Positions 45,827 to 54,628 of a DNA stretch of 54,628 bases are shown one piece after another. The notes below the pieces were generated by a model. That model was not told the DNA's origin. It saw only the letters and a list, made by a program, of their open reading frames with translations, and did not search any database. Location: contig JAIXTE010000104.1 in assembly GCA_027484315.1 (NCBI GenBank), positions 1 through 54,628 on the forward strand. The letters are read 5' to 3'. This stretch comes from Burkholderiales bacterium (lineage in GTDB: Bacteria > Pseudomonadota > Gammaproteobacteria > Burkholderiales > Burkholderiaceae_B). Within the stretch, counting starts at the first letter, position 1; each line of letters begins with the position of its first letter. The position numbers were made by a program, and so were the translations under genes.

Positions 45827-47419
45827 ATGCGTTTTGATTTTCGTAAAAGTGTTGCAACTACCTTGTGCAGTGTCTTGATGCTGTCTTCATCGCTTTCGCC
45901 TGCAGTGTACGCGGATGGGTTAAGCAACTTGCCCAGTTTGGGGGATGCCGGTGGTGCTGAACTCTCCGTTCAGGATGAACGTCGTCTGGGTGCCTTGATC
46001 ATGAAAGATTACCGCACCTTTGGCGCGGTGAATACGGATCCTGAGGTGACTGGCTACATCAGCAAACTGGGTAACAAGATTGTTCAAGCTGCCTCGGAAT
46101 CACCTTCCAACTTCGAGTTCTTCCTGGTCACCGACAAATCAGTCAATGCTTTTGCCATGCCGGGTGGTTACATCGGTGTGCACACCGGGCTCATTGCTGC
46201 ATCTCAAACCGAGTCTGAATTGGCTTCTGTGTTGGCCCACGAAGTAGGGCATGTCACCCAACGGCACATTGCCCGCAGGTTCGGTCAGCAAAGGCAGAGC
46301 AGCCTGGTGGCCACGGCGGCCATGATTGCGGCCTTGCTGGTCGCAGGTTCCAACCCGCAAGCTGCGACTGGCCTGATGGCTGCGGGCGCTGGTTACTCGA
46401 TTGATCAGCAATTGTCCTTTTCGCGTGATGCCGAGCGGGAAGCAGACCGGGTCGGCTTCCTGACGCTTCAGCAAGCAGGTTTTGATACTCAAGGAATGGT
46501 CGATTTTTTTGGGCGTTTGCAATCGGCTTCCCGACTGTACGAAAACAACGCGCCATCGTATCTGCGTACCCACCCACTCACCACCGAACGAATTGCGGAC
46601 ATTCGAAACAGGGCTGGACTGGAAAGCAGACCAACCCGCAACTTGAAGCAGGAAAGCCTGGAGTTTGAGCTGATCAGAGTCAAGGCGCTTGTATTTGCTG
46701 AAAGAAGCAACCAGCAATTGGCAGATCGCTTGCGGACCTTTGAATCGGCCAATGAGCAGGACGGCATCAAGGACCCAGCGGCATTGATGTATGGTCGCTC
46801 CCTGGTACTGAACGCCATGGGCAAGAAACAGGACGCTTTGGCTGCCGGTGACAAGGCGATTGAGTTGTACAAGGCCGGCCAGCCAGTCATCAAAAAATCG
46901 GAAGTGCCCTTGTTGTTGCAAAGTCAGCGCATGCGCATGGCCATGGATTTAAGTTTGCCTTTGGCGTCGGCGCCGCTTGATCAGCGGCCAGTTCGCGACC
47001 GGTCTGTCTTGAATGCCAAAGAAACGGTACTGTTGGGGCAATTGACTGAGCTGCGCAACGAATTCAGAAATGAGATGTCGGTGCGTTTGCTGTATGCAGA
47101 GGGTTTGCAGCGCTTGGGTCTGTTCGCTGAATCCGATGTTTACTTGAAAGATTTGTCGCAAGCCTATCGCTCAGTACCCGAAGTTTTTGATTTACTGTCA
47201 CAAAGCGCACTGGCTTTGCGTAGGCCAGCTGACCATCACATGGCGCTGGCTCAGTCGTACAACATTCGCGGGGCTTACCTTCCCGCCATTGAGCAGGCAG
47301 AAATTGCCAAGCGTTTCGCGAGTGACAATTATTACCTGCTTGCAGAAATTGACGCCAAACAACGTGAATACAAGCGCAAGGCAGATGCCGAGCGCGAATT
47401 CACGAAGTTTGGCAATTGA
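45827..47419 (+). CDS. bepA: periplasmic M48 metalloprotease with TPR repeats, BepA/YfgC-like
   Basis: A 530-residue exported zinc protease that in E. coli aids or clears outer-membrane proteins. The signal peptide runs to AVYA-D (residue 29). The catalytic motif is HEVGH at 138-142 (LAHEVGHVTQRH), the third ligand Glu205 lies in EREADRVG, and an NAFAMPGGYIGVHTGL block precedes it. The C-terminal half is helical with TPR-like repeats. ATG 45827 fits the signal peptide; the frame is open further up without one. Confidence 0.92.
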   Translation: MRFDFRKSVATTLCSVLMLSSSLSPAVYADGLSNLPSLGDAGGAELSVQDERRLGALIMKDYRTFGAVNTDPEVTGYISKLGNKIVQAASESPSNFEFFLVTDKSVNAFAMPGGYIGVHTGLIAASQTESELASVLAHEVGHVTQRHIARRFGQQRQSSLVATAAMIAALLVAGSNPQAATGLMAAGAGYSIDQQLSFSRDAEREADRVGFLTLQQAGFDTQGMVDFFGRLQSASRLYENNAPSYLRTHPLTTERIADIRNRAGLESRPTRNLKQESLEFELIRVKALVFAERSNQQLADRLRTFESANEQDGIKDPAALMYGRSLVLNAMGKKQDALAAGDKAIELYKAGQPVIKKSEVPLLLQSQRMRMAMDLSLPLASAPLDQRPVRDRSVLNAKETVLLGQLTELRNEFRNEMSVRLLYAEGLQRLGLFAESDVYLKDLSQAYRSVPEVFDLLSQSALALRRPADHHMALAQSYNIRGAYLPAIEQAEIAKRFASDNYYLLAEIDAKQREYKRKADAEREFTKFGN

Positions 47420-47425
47420 TTGATC

Positions 47426-47439
47426 CCGGCGATCGCCGG
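47426..47439. repeat. 14-bp perfect palindrome between convergent genes
   Basis: CCGGCGATCGCCGG sits in the 23-base gap between the bepA-like gene and fbp, which converge. As RNA it can only form a 5-bp stem with a GATC loop, without a U-tract, so it is a weak terminator at best. Confidence 0.6.
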
Positions 47440-47442
47440 AAA

Positions 47443-48417
47443 TCAGTTGTGGTGACGATCGCTGACCCGCTGAACTTCATTGGCTGAGCCCAGCATCACC
47501 GCGCACCGCTGGTGCAGGTCTGTGGGTTGAATGTCCAGTATCCGTTGTGTGGCATCAAAGCTTTTGCCGCCAGCCTGTTCCACCAAAAGGCTCATCGGGT
47601 TGGCTTCATACATCAAGCGCAGCTTGCCCGGTTTGTTCGGGTCGCGCAGGTCTTTGGGGTACATGAAAATACCGCCACGTGTCAGAACGCGGTGCACATC
47701 GGCCACCATGGATGCAATCCAGCGCATGTTGAAGTCCTTGCCCCGCACGCCGGTTTTTCCTTCCAGCAATTCCGCAATATAGCCTTGCACAGGCGCATAC
47801 CAGTGGCGCTGGTTCGACATGTTGATTGCAAATTCCTTGGTGTCTTCCGGAATGTCCATGCTTTCGCTGGTCTGGATGTATTCGCCTGCTTCCCGGTCCA
47901 GTGTAAAAGCCACTACACCCTTGCCAAAAGTCAGCACCAGCGATGTTTGCGGACCGTACACCACGTAACCTGCAGCCAGTTGCTCGGTACCCGGTTGAAG
48001 GAAGCTTTCATTGGTAATTTCGCCCACATCGGGATTGGGCAAAACGGAAAAAATCGTACCGATCGACACGTTGACGTCAATGTTGCTGGATCCGTCCAGT
48101 GGGTCGAACAAGACCAGAAATGGCCTGTCCGAATGACCTGGCACTGGCGAGCAATCATCCAGTTCTTCGGAGGCCATGCCGGCTACTACACCGGTCGCGG
48201 ACAACGCATCCAGAATCATGTCGTTGGCGATGATGTCCAGTTTCTTTTGGGTTTCACCCTGCACATTTTCTGAGCCTGCACTGCCCAACACACCGCCCAA
48301 GGCACCTTTGTGCACAGCAGCTGAAATGGCTTGCGACACATCCGCAATCGCTGAAATCAGCACATTCATGTGCGCATCCGTGTTGTGTTCCAGGTACTGC
48401 GCCAAATTCATGTTCAT
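47443..48417 (-). CDS. fbp: fructose-1,6-bisphosphatase, class I
   Basis: Gluconeogenic phosphatase. The 324-residue protein shows [17 protein letters not shown] (key part NVQGEVQKKLD-type), ASEE, the metal block [25 protein letters not shown] (key part DPLDGSSN), IGYMHGR-like [14 protein letters not shown] and [21 protein letters not shown] (key part EANPM). ATG 48417 follows GAGG. pepN ends 25 bases upstream, so they probably share a transcript. It balances the glycolytic genes at the left of the window. Confidence 0.95.
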   Translation of the reverse strand: MNMNLAQYLEHNTDAHMNVLISAIADVSQAISAAVHKGALGGVLGSAGSENVQGETQKKLDIIANDMILDALSATGVVAGMASEELDDCSPVPGHSDRPFLVLFDPLDGSSNIDVNVSIGTIFSVLPNPDVGEITNESFLQPGTEQLAAGYVVYGPQTSLVLTFGKGVVAFTLDREAGEYIQTSESMDIPEDTKEFAINMSNQRHWYAPVQGYIAELLEGKTGVRGKDFNMRWIASMVADVHRVLTRGGIFMYPKDLRDPNKPGKLRLMYEANPMSLLVEQAGGKSFDATQRILDIQPTDLHQRCAVMLGSANEVQRVSDRHHN

Positions 48418-48442
48418 TCTTGTCCTCTGTTCAAATTCAAAA

Positions 48443-51157
48443 TCAATGGGTGACCGCGTCCAGCGCCTTGCCAATCACTTCGCGCACATCGGGCGAGAGT
48501 TTATCGGTATTGAAAATACGCTCCAGTTGCACGCGTGCCTTGTCTTGGAGCACGGGTAACAGCTTGGTCCAGCGGTCCAGCCCGCGAGCCATGCGTGCCG
48601 CCACCTGCGGGTTGATGGTGTTCAGCTCGATGACCAGGTCGGCCCACAGTGCGTAGCCTTCACCCCCGTGATTGTGAAACACGCTGGGGTTCTGCATGGC
48701 GAAAGCAGCCAGCACTGAACGCGCACGGTTCGGGTTTTTCAAGGTGAATGCCGGGTGCTTGAGCAAATCGCGAACGATTTGAAGCGTGTCCGCATTCTCA
48801 TTGCTGGCAGGTATTGTCGCCTGCAGCATGAACCACTTGTCAACCACCAATGGTTCCTGCTTGAAGCGCTCGAAAAAATCAGCCAGTTCTGCTGGCTTTT
48901 CCGCGCTGGTGTGGACCAGGTTGCTGAGTGCCGCCATGCGATCAGTCATGTTGTTGGCGTGGGCGTACTGGGCCTGGGCAATCGACATTTCCTCTTCACC
49001 GCCTGCAGCCAGCAGATAGCTCAAGGCCACATTCTTCAAAGCCCGCTGGCTTGCCGCAATGGCATTGTATTCGTAGGGCTGGCCTTGCAGATTCCGTGCT
49101 GTATACAGTGCATTGAATTCGGCTGCATAGGTACAGGCCAGCAGGTCACGCAATGTGGTGCGGGCAAAATGCATGGCAACGGGGTCAACCAGGCCTTCGA
49201 AAGATTCCAGCAAGGTGCCTTCGCCTGGCAGTTGCAAGGCCAGGGCCAAAAATCCGTCAGACAACTGCGCGTCGTTCAACAAACTGCCCACCACTTTTAC
49301 AGCCGCCTGTGTGTTGGCTGTACCAGTGTGGCCCTCGGATTTGTAAATGTCCAGAATGGCCTTGCCATATACTTTCTGGCAGGCATCCCAGCGATTGAAG
49401 GGATCGTTGTCGTGACCCGCGAGAAAAATCAGGTCTTCTGTGTTGTGCGCGGTGTGCAAAATCACGGGGGCGGAAAATCCACGCATCAGCGAGGGCACAA
49501 CAGGCTGGTTCAAGCCCGTGAACACAAAGGTTTCGCTGGCCTGCGTGAAGTCCAGCACATCACCGTGCAAGGCAGCGGCGTTACTTTCAAGCACCAATGG
49601 CATGTCATTGCCACTGGCTACATCCACAAAGCCCAGTTTCACCGGGATGTGAAAAGCTGGTTTGCTGGCCTGCCCGGGTGTGGGTCGGCAACTTTGTTTC
49701 AGTGTCAGTTCCAGGCGGCTGTCAGTCTGTTTCCAGCTTGCAAACACTTCAGGCGTACCGGCCTGCGCATACCAGTGCCTGAACTGTTTCAAATCCAGTT
49801 CTGGATGGGATTCCTGCAGCGCAGTTTCCATGGCTGCGACAAAGTCTTCACAGGTCACAGCTTGACCGTCGTGGCGGTCAAAATAGATCTTCATCCCGCG
49901 CTGAAACAGTGTTTCACCCAGCAGCGTGTGCTGCATGCGAATGACTTCAGCGCCTTTTTCGTACACAGTCACCGTGTAAAAGTTGTTGATTTCCTGGTAG
50001 CTGTCAGGCCTGATGGGGTGTGCCATGGGGCCAGCATCTTCTGGAAACTGGGCGGCCCTCAGCACCTTCACATCGTCAATTCGTTTTGCAGCGCGTGCTG
50101 ATTCGGCCTGTTTTTCGTCCAAGCCCTCGGCCATCATGTCGGCGGAAAATTCCTGGTCCCGAAACACGGTCAGGCCTTCTTTCAACGACAACTGAAACCA
50201 GTCCCGGCAAGTCACCCGGTTGCCCGTCCAGTTGTGGAAGTATTCATGTCCCACCACGCTTTCTACATTCTCAAAGTCCACATCGGTGGCCAACTCCGGG
50301 TTTGCGAATACAAACCGTGTGTTGAAAATATTCAAGCCCTTGTTTTCCATCGCGCCCATGTTGAAGTCGGCGGTGGCCACAATCATGAAGCGATCCAGGT
50401 CCAGGTCCAGTCCAAAGCGCGCGCGATCCCAGTCGATGGATTTTTTCAGGCTTTGCATGGCGAAGTCTGTTTTGTCCAGGTTCCCTGGCTCTACCCATAC
50501 TTGAAGAAGGGCAGGCTTCCCGTCGCCTTTTTGAATGGTTTCTTCCTGGCAAACAAAGCGCCCGGCCACCAAGGCAAACAGGTAAGCTGGTTTTGGAAAC
50601 GGATCTTCCCAGCGGGTTTGGTGCAAACCTTCGTCCAACGACTTTTCCTCGATCAGGTTGCCATTGGACAGGCTGACCGGGTGCGTGGTTTTGTCGGCAA
50701 TCAGGGTGACTGTGAATTGGCTCAGTACATCGGGGCGGTCGGGAAAATAGGTGATCCGTCGAAAGCCCTGCGCTTCGCACTGCGTGAAAAAATTGCCGTT
50801 TGATACATACAAGCCTTCAAGGCGCGTGTTCTTGTCCGGTTGTATGTAAACCGTCAACTCAAGCACACCTTGTCGTCCCGGGTTGTGAATGGTCAGCCCT
50901 GTGGTAGTTTGCGTGTAGTGGTCGGCCGCAAGCTTTTGACCATTCAGCAACACCTGCACCAGTTCCAGGTCTTCGCCATCAAGTTCCAGGGGCAGGTTGT
51001 CGGGGTTGGATTCGCTCCAGCTCTCGAACTGCAGGCGACTTTCCACCTTCGTTCGCGAAGGGTTTAGCGTGAAGATCAAATCGGTGCTTTTGATTCGATG
51101 GTTCGGCGCCGTGTAATCTTTGCGATAGAAGGTAATCGGTGCCTGTGCGTCTCTCAT
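48443..51157 (-). CDS. pepN: aminopeptidase N (M1 family)
   Basis: Broad-range zinc aminopeptidase of the cytoplasm. The 904-residue protein has the exopeptidase motif GAMEN (268-272), the zinc motif HEYFHNW (His304, His308) and the third ligand Glu327 in [13 protein letters not shown]. The N-terminal beta domain and the long helical C-terminal DUF3458 region are complete. The upstream UreE-like gene ends 33 bases before it and fbp follows after 25 bases. Long open frames on the opposite strand are shadows. Confidence 0.97.
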   Translation of the reverse strand: MRDAQAPITFYRKDYTAPNHRIKSTDLIFTLNPSRTKVESRLQFESWSESNPDNLPLELDGEDLELVQVLLNGQKLAADHYTQTTTGLTIHNPGRQGVLELTVYIQPDKNTRLEGLYVSNGNFFTQCEAQGFRRITYFPDRPDVLSQFTVTLIADKTTHPVSLSNGNLIEEKSLDEGLHQTRWEDPFPKPAYLFALVAGRFVCQEETIQKGDGKPALLQVWVEPGNLDKTDFAMQSLKKSIDWDRARFGLDLDLDRFMIVATADFNMGAMENKGLNIFNTRFVFANPELATDVDFENVESVVGHEYFHNWTGNRVTCRDWFQLSLKEGLTVFRDQEFSADMMAEGLDEKQAESARAAKRIDDVKVLRAAQFPEDAGPMAHPIRPDSYQEINNFYTVTVYEKGAEVIRMQHTLLGETLFQRGMKIYFDRHDGQAVTCEDFVAAMETALQESHPELDLKQFRHWYAQAGTPEVFASWKQTDSRLELTLKQSCRPTPGQASKPAFHIPVKLGFVDVASGNDMPLVLESNAAALHGDVLDFTQASETFVFTGLNQPVVPSLMRGFSAPVILHTAHNTEDLIFLAGHDNDPFNRWDACQKVYGKAILDIYKSEGHTGTANTQAAVKVVGSLLNDAQLSDGFLALALQLPGEGTLLESFEGLVDPVAMHFARTTLRDLLACTYAAEFNALYTARNLQGQPYEYNAIAASQRALKNVALSYLLAAGGEEEMSIAQAQYAHANNMTDRMAALSNLVHTSAEKPAELADFFERFKQEPLVVDKWFMLQATIPASNENADTLQIVRDLLKHPAFTLKNPNRARSVLAAFAMQNPSVFHNHGGEGYALWADLVIELNTINPQVAARMARGLDRWTKLLPVLQDKARVQLERIFNTDKLSPDVREVIGKALDAVTH

Positions 51158-51190
51158 GCCGGAATGTCCTTGTTGCTGCGTGGGTTTGGC

Positions 51191-51811
51191 TTAGTGGTCG
51201 TGGCCGCAATCGGGCCCGTGCACGTGTTCATTCGGATGGTCGTGTGCGTGGCCGTGGTCGTGACCATGGTCGTGGTCACAGCAATCGTGGTGTTTGATCT
51301 CCGGCACGCTGATTTCCTGCATCGCAGCTGTCACCGTGTCGAACTTCAACTCGAAGTGTTCCAGCATGTGCATGCATTCGTGGCTGGCCACCACCCTCAG
51401 TCCGTTTTCAGTCAACTGAACCGGCCAGAATTCCAGTCCCGCCACGTGCAGGAATGCCTCATACCCTTTCTGGCCGCGGGCCACTTCAAACAATTCTTCA
51501 GCAGCAGCAGCCACAATTGCCCATTCGTTGGTGTTGGAAACCAGTTTGTCGCCCACCTCCACCGTGTCGTGGAGGTGGCAAATCAGCGTGCTGCCATCAG
51601 TGGCCTTCACATCATGAGGCACTTCCTGGCGTTCATCAAAGGTCAGTTCAATGGTTTTTGCCTTGCGAAGCAATACTGAAGCCACTTTGTGGTCCGCCTT
51701 CACCACTTTGTTGTACACCACAGCATGGTTATGGCCGCAATCCGGGCCATGTTCATGCGGGTGGTCATGATCGTGATCGTGGTCATGATTGTGTGAGTGC
51801 TCTGCGCTCAT
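51191..51811 (-). CDS. UreE-like metal-binding protein with His-rich tails at both ends
   Basis: A 206-residue protein. Residues about 40-165 resemble UreE: VASVLLRKAKTIELTFDERQ, then GDKLVSNTNEWAIVAAAAEELFEV (key part AAAAEELFEV) and a late SHECMHMLEHFEL. Both termini are His/Asp-rich: HSHNHDHDHDHDHPHEHGPDC at the start and a run of HDHGHDHGHAHDHP type at the end. The same HGPDCGH(N/D)H motif occurs in both tails. UreE passes nickel to urease, but no urease gene lies here, so this may be a general nickel or zinc store or carrier. GAGGA precedes the ATG. It lies between yajQ and pepN, a zinc enzyme, on one transcript. Confidence 0.75.
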   Translation of the reverse strand: MSAEHSHNHDHDHDHDHPHEHGPDCGHNHAVVYNKVVKADHKVASVLLRKAKTIELTFDERQEVPHDVKATDGSTLICHLHDTVEVGDKLVSNTNEWAIVAAAAEELFEVARGQKGYEAFLHVAGLEFWPVQLTENGLRVVASHECMHMLEHFELKFDTVTAAMQEISVPEIKHHDCCDHDHGHDHGHAHDHPNEHVHGPDCGHDH

Positions 51812-51841
51812 GGGGAAGTCCTCGGTGTGTGGGTATGTGTC

Positions 51842-52327
51842 TTAGTCACGGAAGTTTTCGAAACCCAGCGGTGTTTCGGTCACTTTCTGTTTCAGCAGCG
51901 CGATTGCACCTTGCAGGTCGTCACGTTTGGCACCTTGAATGCGAACAGTGTCACCCTGAATACTGGCCTGCACTTTCATCTTGCTGTCCTTGATTTCCTT
52001 GACCACTTGTTTGGCCAGGTCTTTGTCCAGGCCGTTTTTGACCGTCACGGTTTGTTTGATCTTGTCGCCCGACATTTTTTCTTTTTTGTCGAACACCAGG
52101 AACCGAACATCCACATTGCGTTTGGCGCACTTGTTGCGAATGATTTCAGCAACCTGCTCAAGTTTGAAGTCATCGTCGGCGAACACCATGATGGTGTTTT
52201 CATTCAATTCGACCTTGGAATCGGATCCCTTAAAGTCAAATCGCGTACCAATTTCCTTGTTTACCTGATCCACTGCGTTGCGCAATTCGATCAAGTCCGG
52301 TTTGCAGACCACATCAAAAGACGGCAT
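51842..52327 (-). CDS. yajQ: YajQ family nucleotide-binding protein
   Basis: A 161-residue protein of two ferredoxin-like folds. Family blocks are [21 protein letters not shown] (key part SFDVVxKxD), [35 protein letters not shown] (key part GLDKDLAK) and [15 protein letters not shown]. Homologues bind nucleotides or cyclic di-GMP. It heads the minus-strand group and diverges from murB with a 51-base gap. Confidence 0.94.
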   Translation of the reverse strand: MPSFDVVCKPDLIELRNAVDQVNKEIGTRFDFKGSDSKVELNENTIMVFADDDFKLEQVAEIIRNKCAKRNVDVRFLVFDKKEKMSGDKIKQTVTVKNGLDKDLAKQVVKEIKDSKMKVQASIQGDTVRIQGAKRDDLQGAIALLKQKVTETPLGFENFRD

Positions 52328-52378
52328 AGTTTATTCCTTCAAGCATAATGCCCCATTGTAATCGCTAGACCCTCCTCT

Positions 52379-53398
52379 ATGTCAGCCCTCACTGCCACCC
52401 ACCGCGTCGATCTGCAACCCCTGCACACCTTTGGTTTGCCTGCTGAGGCCCTCGACATGCGTTTGCTCGAGTCGTTAGACGATCTCCATTCTCTGGCGCA
52501 AGCGAGGCAGGCAGGGCAACCCTGGCTGTTGCTTGGTGAGGGTAGCAACACCGTCTTTGTGAATCCCAAGGTGAATGCAACTGTGTGGAAAGTTGCTTTG
52601 AAAGGTCGCCAATACCTTGGGTGTGACGGCATGCATCACCACCTGCGTGTTCAGGCGGGCGAAAACTGGCATCAAACCGTTGAATGGACCGTGGCAAAAG
52701 GGTGGGGTGGGCTTGAAAACCTGGCATTGATTCCGGGTTGCGTGGGGGCAAGCCCGGTGCAAAATATTGGTGCATACGGGGTAGAACTGAAAGACAGGGT
52801 CTCTGCCGTGCATGTGTATGACCTGCATACCGCTGAAACAGGTGTTTTTTCCCGCGATGATTGTGAATTTGGATACCGCGACAGCATTTTCAAGCGGTCG
52901 GGCCAAGGGCGTTATGTCATTACTGCTGTGGACTTCGCTTTGCCTGTGAAATGGCAGGCTGTTCTGGGTTACGGCGACGTGGCCAAGTGCGTTGGTGAGC
53001 TAGGGGAGGTCACCCCAATGACGGTGATGAAAGCCGTGTGCTCCATCCGCGCCCAAAAGCTGCCCGACCCGGTTGTGTTGGGCAACAGTGGCAGTTTTTT
53101 CAAAAACCCCGTGGTTCCTTCCTTGCAGGCCGAGGCCTTGGCCTCGCGTTTTCCGGGCTTGGTGCATTACCCGGCCGGCCACGGCTTCGAAAAGCTTGCC
53201 GCAGGCTGGCTCATCGACCAATGTGGACTTCGGGGTTTTGAGAGGGCAGGGGTCGGGGTGTATCAGAACCAGGCATTGATTCTTGTCAATCTGGGTGAGG
53301 GTTCAGGCACAGCACTGAAGGGATTGATTGAGCATGTAAGGGCGACTGTCATGGGCAGGTTTGGTGTCGAGTTGGAGCCAGAACCCAATCTGATTTAA
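52379..53398 (+). CDS. murB: UDP-N-acetylenolpyruvoylglucosamine reductase
   Basis: FAD enzyme that makes UDP-MurNAc for peptidoglycan. The 339-residue protein shows LQPLHTFGLPAEA, LLLGEGSNTVFV, GWGGLENLALIPGCVGASPVQNIGAYGVEL (key part IPGCVGASPVQNIGAYG), CEFGYRDSIFK and LGNSGSFFKNPVV with the catalytic serine. It is the type I form. It converges on the next gene with a 10-base gap. Confidence 0.96.
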   Translation: MSALTATHRVDLQPLHTFGLPAEALDMRLLESLDDLHSLAQARQAGQPWLLLGEGSNTVFVNPKVNATVWKVALKGRQYLGCDGMHHHLRVQAGENWHQTVEWTVAKGWGGLENLALIPGCVGASPVQNIGAYGVELKDRVSAVHVYDLHTAETGVFSRDDCEFGYRDSIFKRSGQGRYVITAVDFALPVKWQAVLGYGDVAKCVGELGEVTPMTVMKAVCSIRAQKLPDPVVLGNSGSFFKNPVVPSLQAEALASRFPGLVHYPAGHGFEKLAAGWLIDQCGLRGFERAGVGVYQNQALILVNLGEGSGTALKGLIEHVRATVMGRFGVELEPEPNLI

Positions 53399-53408
53399 GT
53401 TTTTACTG

Positions 53409-54628
53409 TTATTGGGCTCTGGACACCTGCAATTCTGTATTTGTTTTTCGCTCGGTTTCGTTCGTTTTTGATTTTTTGCTTTTCACGACCCGGTGGTCAT
53501 TGTTGAAAAATCCGTTCAACTTGGGGCTGTAGGGCAGTTGTACATCCAGCTTCTTGATGGGTGAGACCGCACTGGCTGCCTTAACCACGACTTTCCCATT
53601 CACCCAAATTTCAAAATTTCCGCTGCGTTGCGGCTCGGTGTTGTCGCCCATTTTGCTGACAAGTCCACGAATGCTCACATTGTCGTCGCCAAGTTTAAGC
53701 TTCAAGTTGTTGAAATATCGGGTTTCTCGAATCGGGTTATAGCGCCCAGCTCTTTTTTCACCAAACCGTTCAATCGAATACTTGCCAGACAAAATTGTGG
53801 CGACCACCCCGGTTTGCGGATTTTCAATGCGAGTACCCGAAGTCCACTGGTATTCCTCCAGGCTTCGCTGATTGAATTCACCGATGTAAGTGGTGTGAAT
53901 GGTTTGGATCAACTTGCCGTCCAGTCGAATGTCAAAATCAATCGTTGACCTGTCTGGGGTGCTGGTCGTGAAGGGAAATCGCAAGTTCAGATTTTTGGCA
54001 AACAGTTCTGTTTGCAAGGTTTCTGCATTGAGCACAGTCGTTTTTTTCGCGGAATGGATATAGGTACCCGAGACAAGTGTACCTGCTTCATTGCCCATGA
54101 AATCTGTGCTGGAAATGTGGCAGTTCTTGAATTCCAGTTTCACTGCCTTGTGTGAACTGTTGGTGTCTTCCACCGTGGGCATTAACTCGGAGATGACCTC
54201 TCCGGGGCAGACCTCATAACGATGCAGTACTGTCTCGCTCAGGGGCACACCATCCCAGGCTTCCTCAATCCGAAATGTCGCCTGCTTGAAAAGATCAACC
54301 ACATTCAAAAGACTTTGAAGCTTCAGTGATTCTTCCACTTGAAGGCTGGTGCTCACATTGTGGGAATCCGCCGCGTGAATGGTCACGGTAGCGGCCTGGC
54401 TGACCGCCTGTTTTCCAAATGCATCCTGAATCAGCACATCGTATCGATCGGGTTCATTTTGGTTGGAAGTTTGGTTTGCAGTCACTTCCAGGTACTGACC
54501 TGTTTCCCCTTCAAGGGGAATACCGTTTTTTCGCCACTGCATGGTTTTTACTGGACCCTTGGTGAGCACGGCCAGGTAAGTGGTTTTGCCAGTTTCGACC
54601 ACTCTGGACTGGGGGGGCGCCACAAACC
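53409..54628 (-). CDS. Ig-like domain protein, 5' end beyond the window
   Basis: The last 406 or so codons of a longer gene; the frame is open to the window edge, and a GTG at 54623 is internal rather than the start. The first 85 visible residues look like an Ig-like repeat (TMQWRKNGIPLEGETGQYLE), likely the last of several. The remaining 300 residues are beta-rich with two cysteines (YEVCPGE, FKNCHIS) and I do not recognise them. The C-terminus is basic (KSKKSKTNETERK). A cell-surface or exported protein is likely. It converges on murB. Confidence 0.72.
   Translation of the reverse strand, partial: FVAPPQSRVVETGKTTYLAVLTKGPVKTMQWRKNGIPLEGETGQYLEVTANQTSNQNEPDRYDVLIQDAFGKQAVSQAATVTIHAADSHNVSTSLQVEESLKLQSLLNVVDLFKQATFRIEEAWDGVPLSETVLHRYEVCPGEVISELMPTVEDTNSSHKAVKLEFKNCHISSTDFMGNEAGTLVSGTYIHSAKKTTVLNAETLQTELFAKNLNLRFPFTTSTPDRSTIDFDIRLDGKLIQTIHTTYIGEFNQRSLEEYQWTSGTRIENPQTGVVATILSGKYSIERFGEKRAGRYNPIRETRYFNNLKLKLGDDNVSIRGLVSKMGDNTEPQRSGNFEIWVNGKVVVKAASAVSPIKKLDVQLPYSPKLNGFFNNDHRVVKSKKSKTNETERKTNTELQVSRAQ

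Noticed and set aside
48755..50101. 448-codon open frame antisense to pepN
   Set aside because: It is the shadow of a complete pepN gene with all active-site motifs; its translation has no family features.

Overview
The window is a dense, mostly housekeeping stretch of a betaproteobacterial chromosome of moderate GC. The order purM/hda-HAD-pcnB-folK-dNK-panB-panC-panD, the ribBX-ribH-nusB-thiL-pgpA-pncC-recA-recX run and the queG/tsaE-amiC-mutL-miaA run are typical of Burkholderiales. A Limnobacter-like organism fits the gene content and base composition, but that genus is an inference and was not tested. No rRNA, tRNA, insertion sequence, prophage or CRISPR array was seen.

Layout. (1) 1-6650: a glycolysis block, gap(3' end)-pgk-pyk-fba, interrupted between gap and pgk by a secreted S8 protease with a GlyGly-CTERM-like tail and a convergent rhombosortase-like membrane protease. 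(2) 6680-10334: purC-purE-purK and sua5 (tRNA t6A). (3) 10493-11892: a translationally coupled pair, a YqcI/YcgG (GntA-like) protein and a DUF1989 protein. (4) 11902-18006, minus strand: hda-HAD phosphatase-pcnB-folK-deoxynucleoside kinase-panB-panC-panD, several with ATGA overlaps. (5) 18261-25318: purM, then queG diverging from tsaE-amiC-mutL-miaA. (6) 25319-25940: a 600-base stretch without a convincing gene, holding three hairpins and a 16-bp tandem repeat. (7) 25933-30421, minus strand: rplM-rpsI, argC, a coiled-coil membrane protein, bactofilin, erpA, AEC permease. (8) 30422-30957: a long intergenic region with an rplM promoter and a predicted minus-strand small RNA carrying an anti-Shine-Dalgarno loop. 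(9) 30958-41499 and on to recX: osmC, coq7, miaB, corC, lnt, riboflavin genes, nusB, thiL, pgpA, pncC, SOS-box recA, recX. (10) 42307-48417: sucCD, a type IV pilin, moaC, bepA-like protease, fbp. (11) 48443-54628: a minus-strand group yajQ, a UreE-like His-rich protein, pepN and fbp; then murB and the 3' part of an Ig-domain protein running off the window.

Most genes serve central carbon flow, purine, pantothenate, riboflavin and thiamine cofactor synthesis, tRNA modification (sua5, tsaE, queG, miaA, miaB), cell envelope work (amiC, murB, lnt, bepA, bactofilin) and DNA repair (mutL, recA, recX). The points most worth a second look are the predicted anti-SD small RNA, the GntA-like/DUF1989 pair, the rhombosortase/substrate pair inside the glycolysis operon, the poly-A tract that replaces a zinc-ligand position in AmiC, and the orphan UreE-like protein with His-rich tails at both ends.
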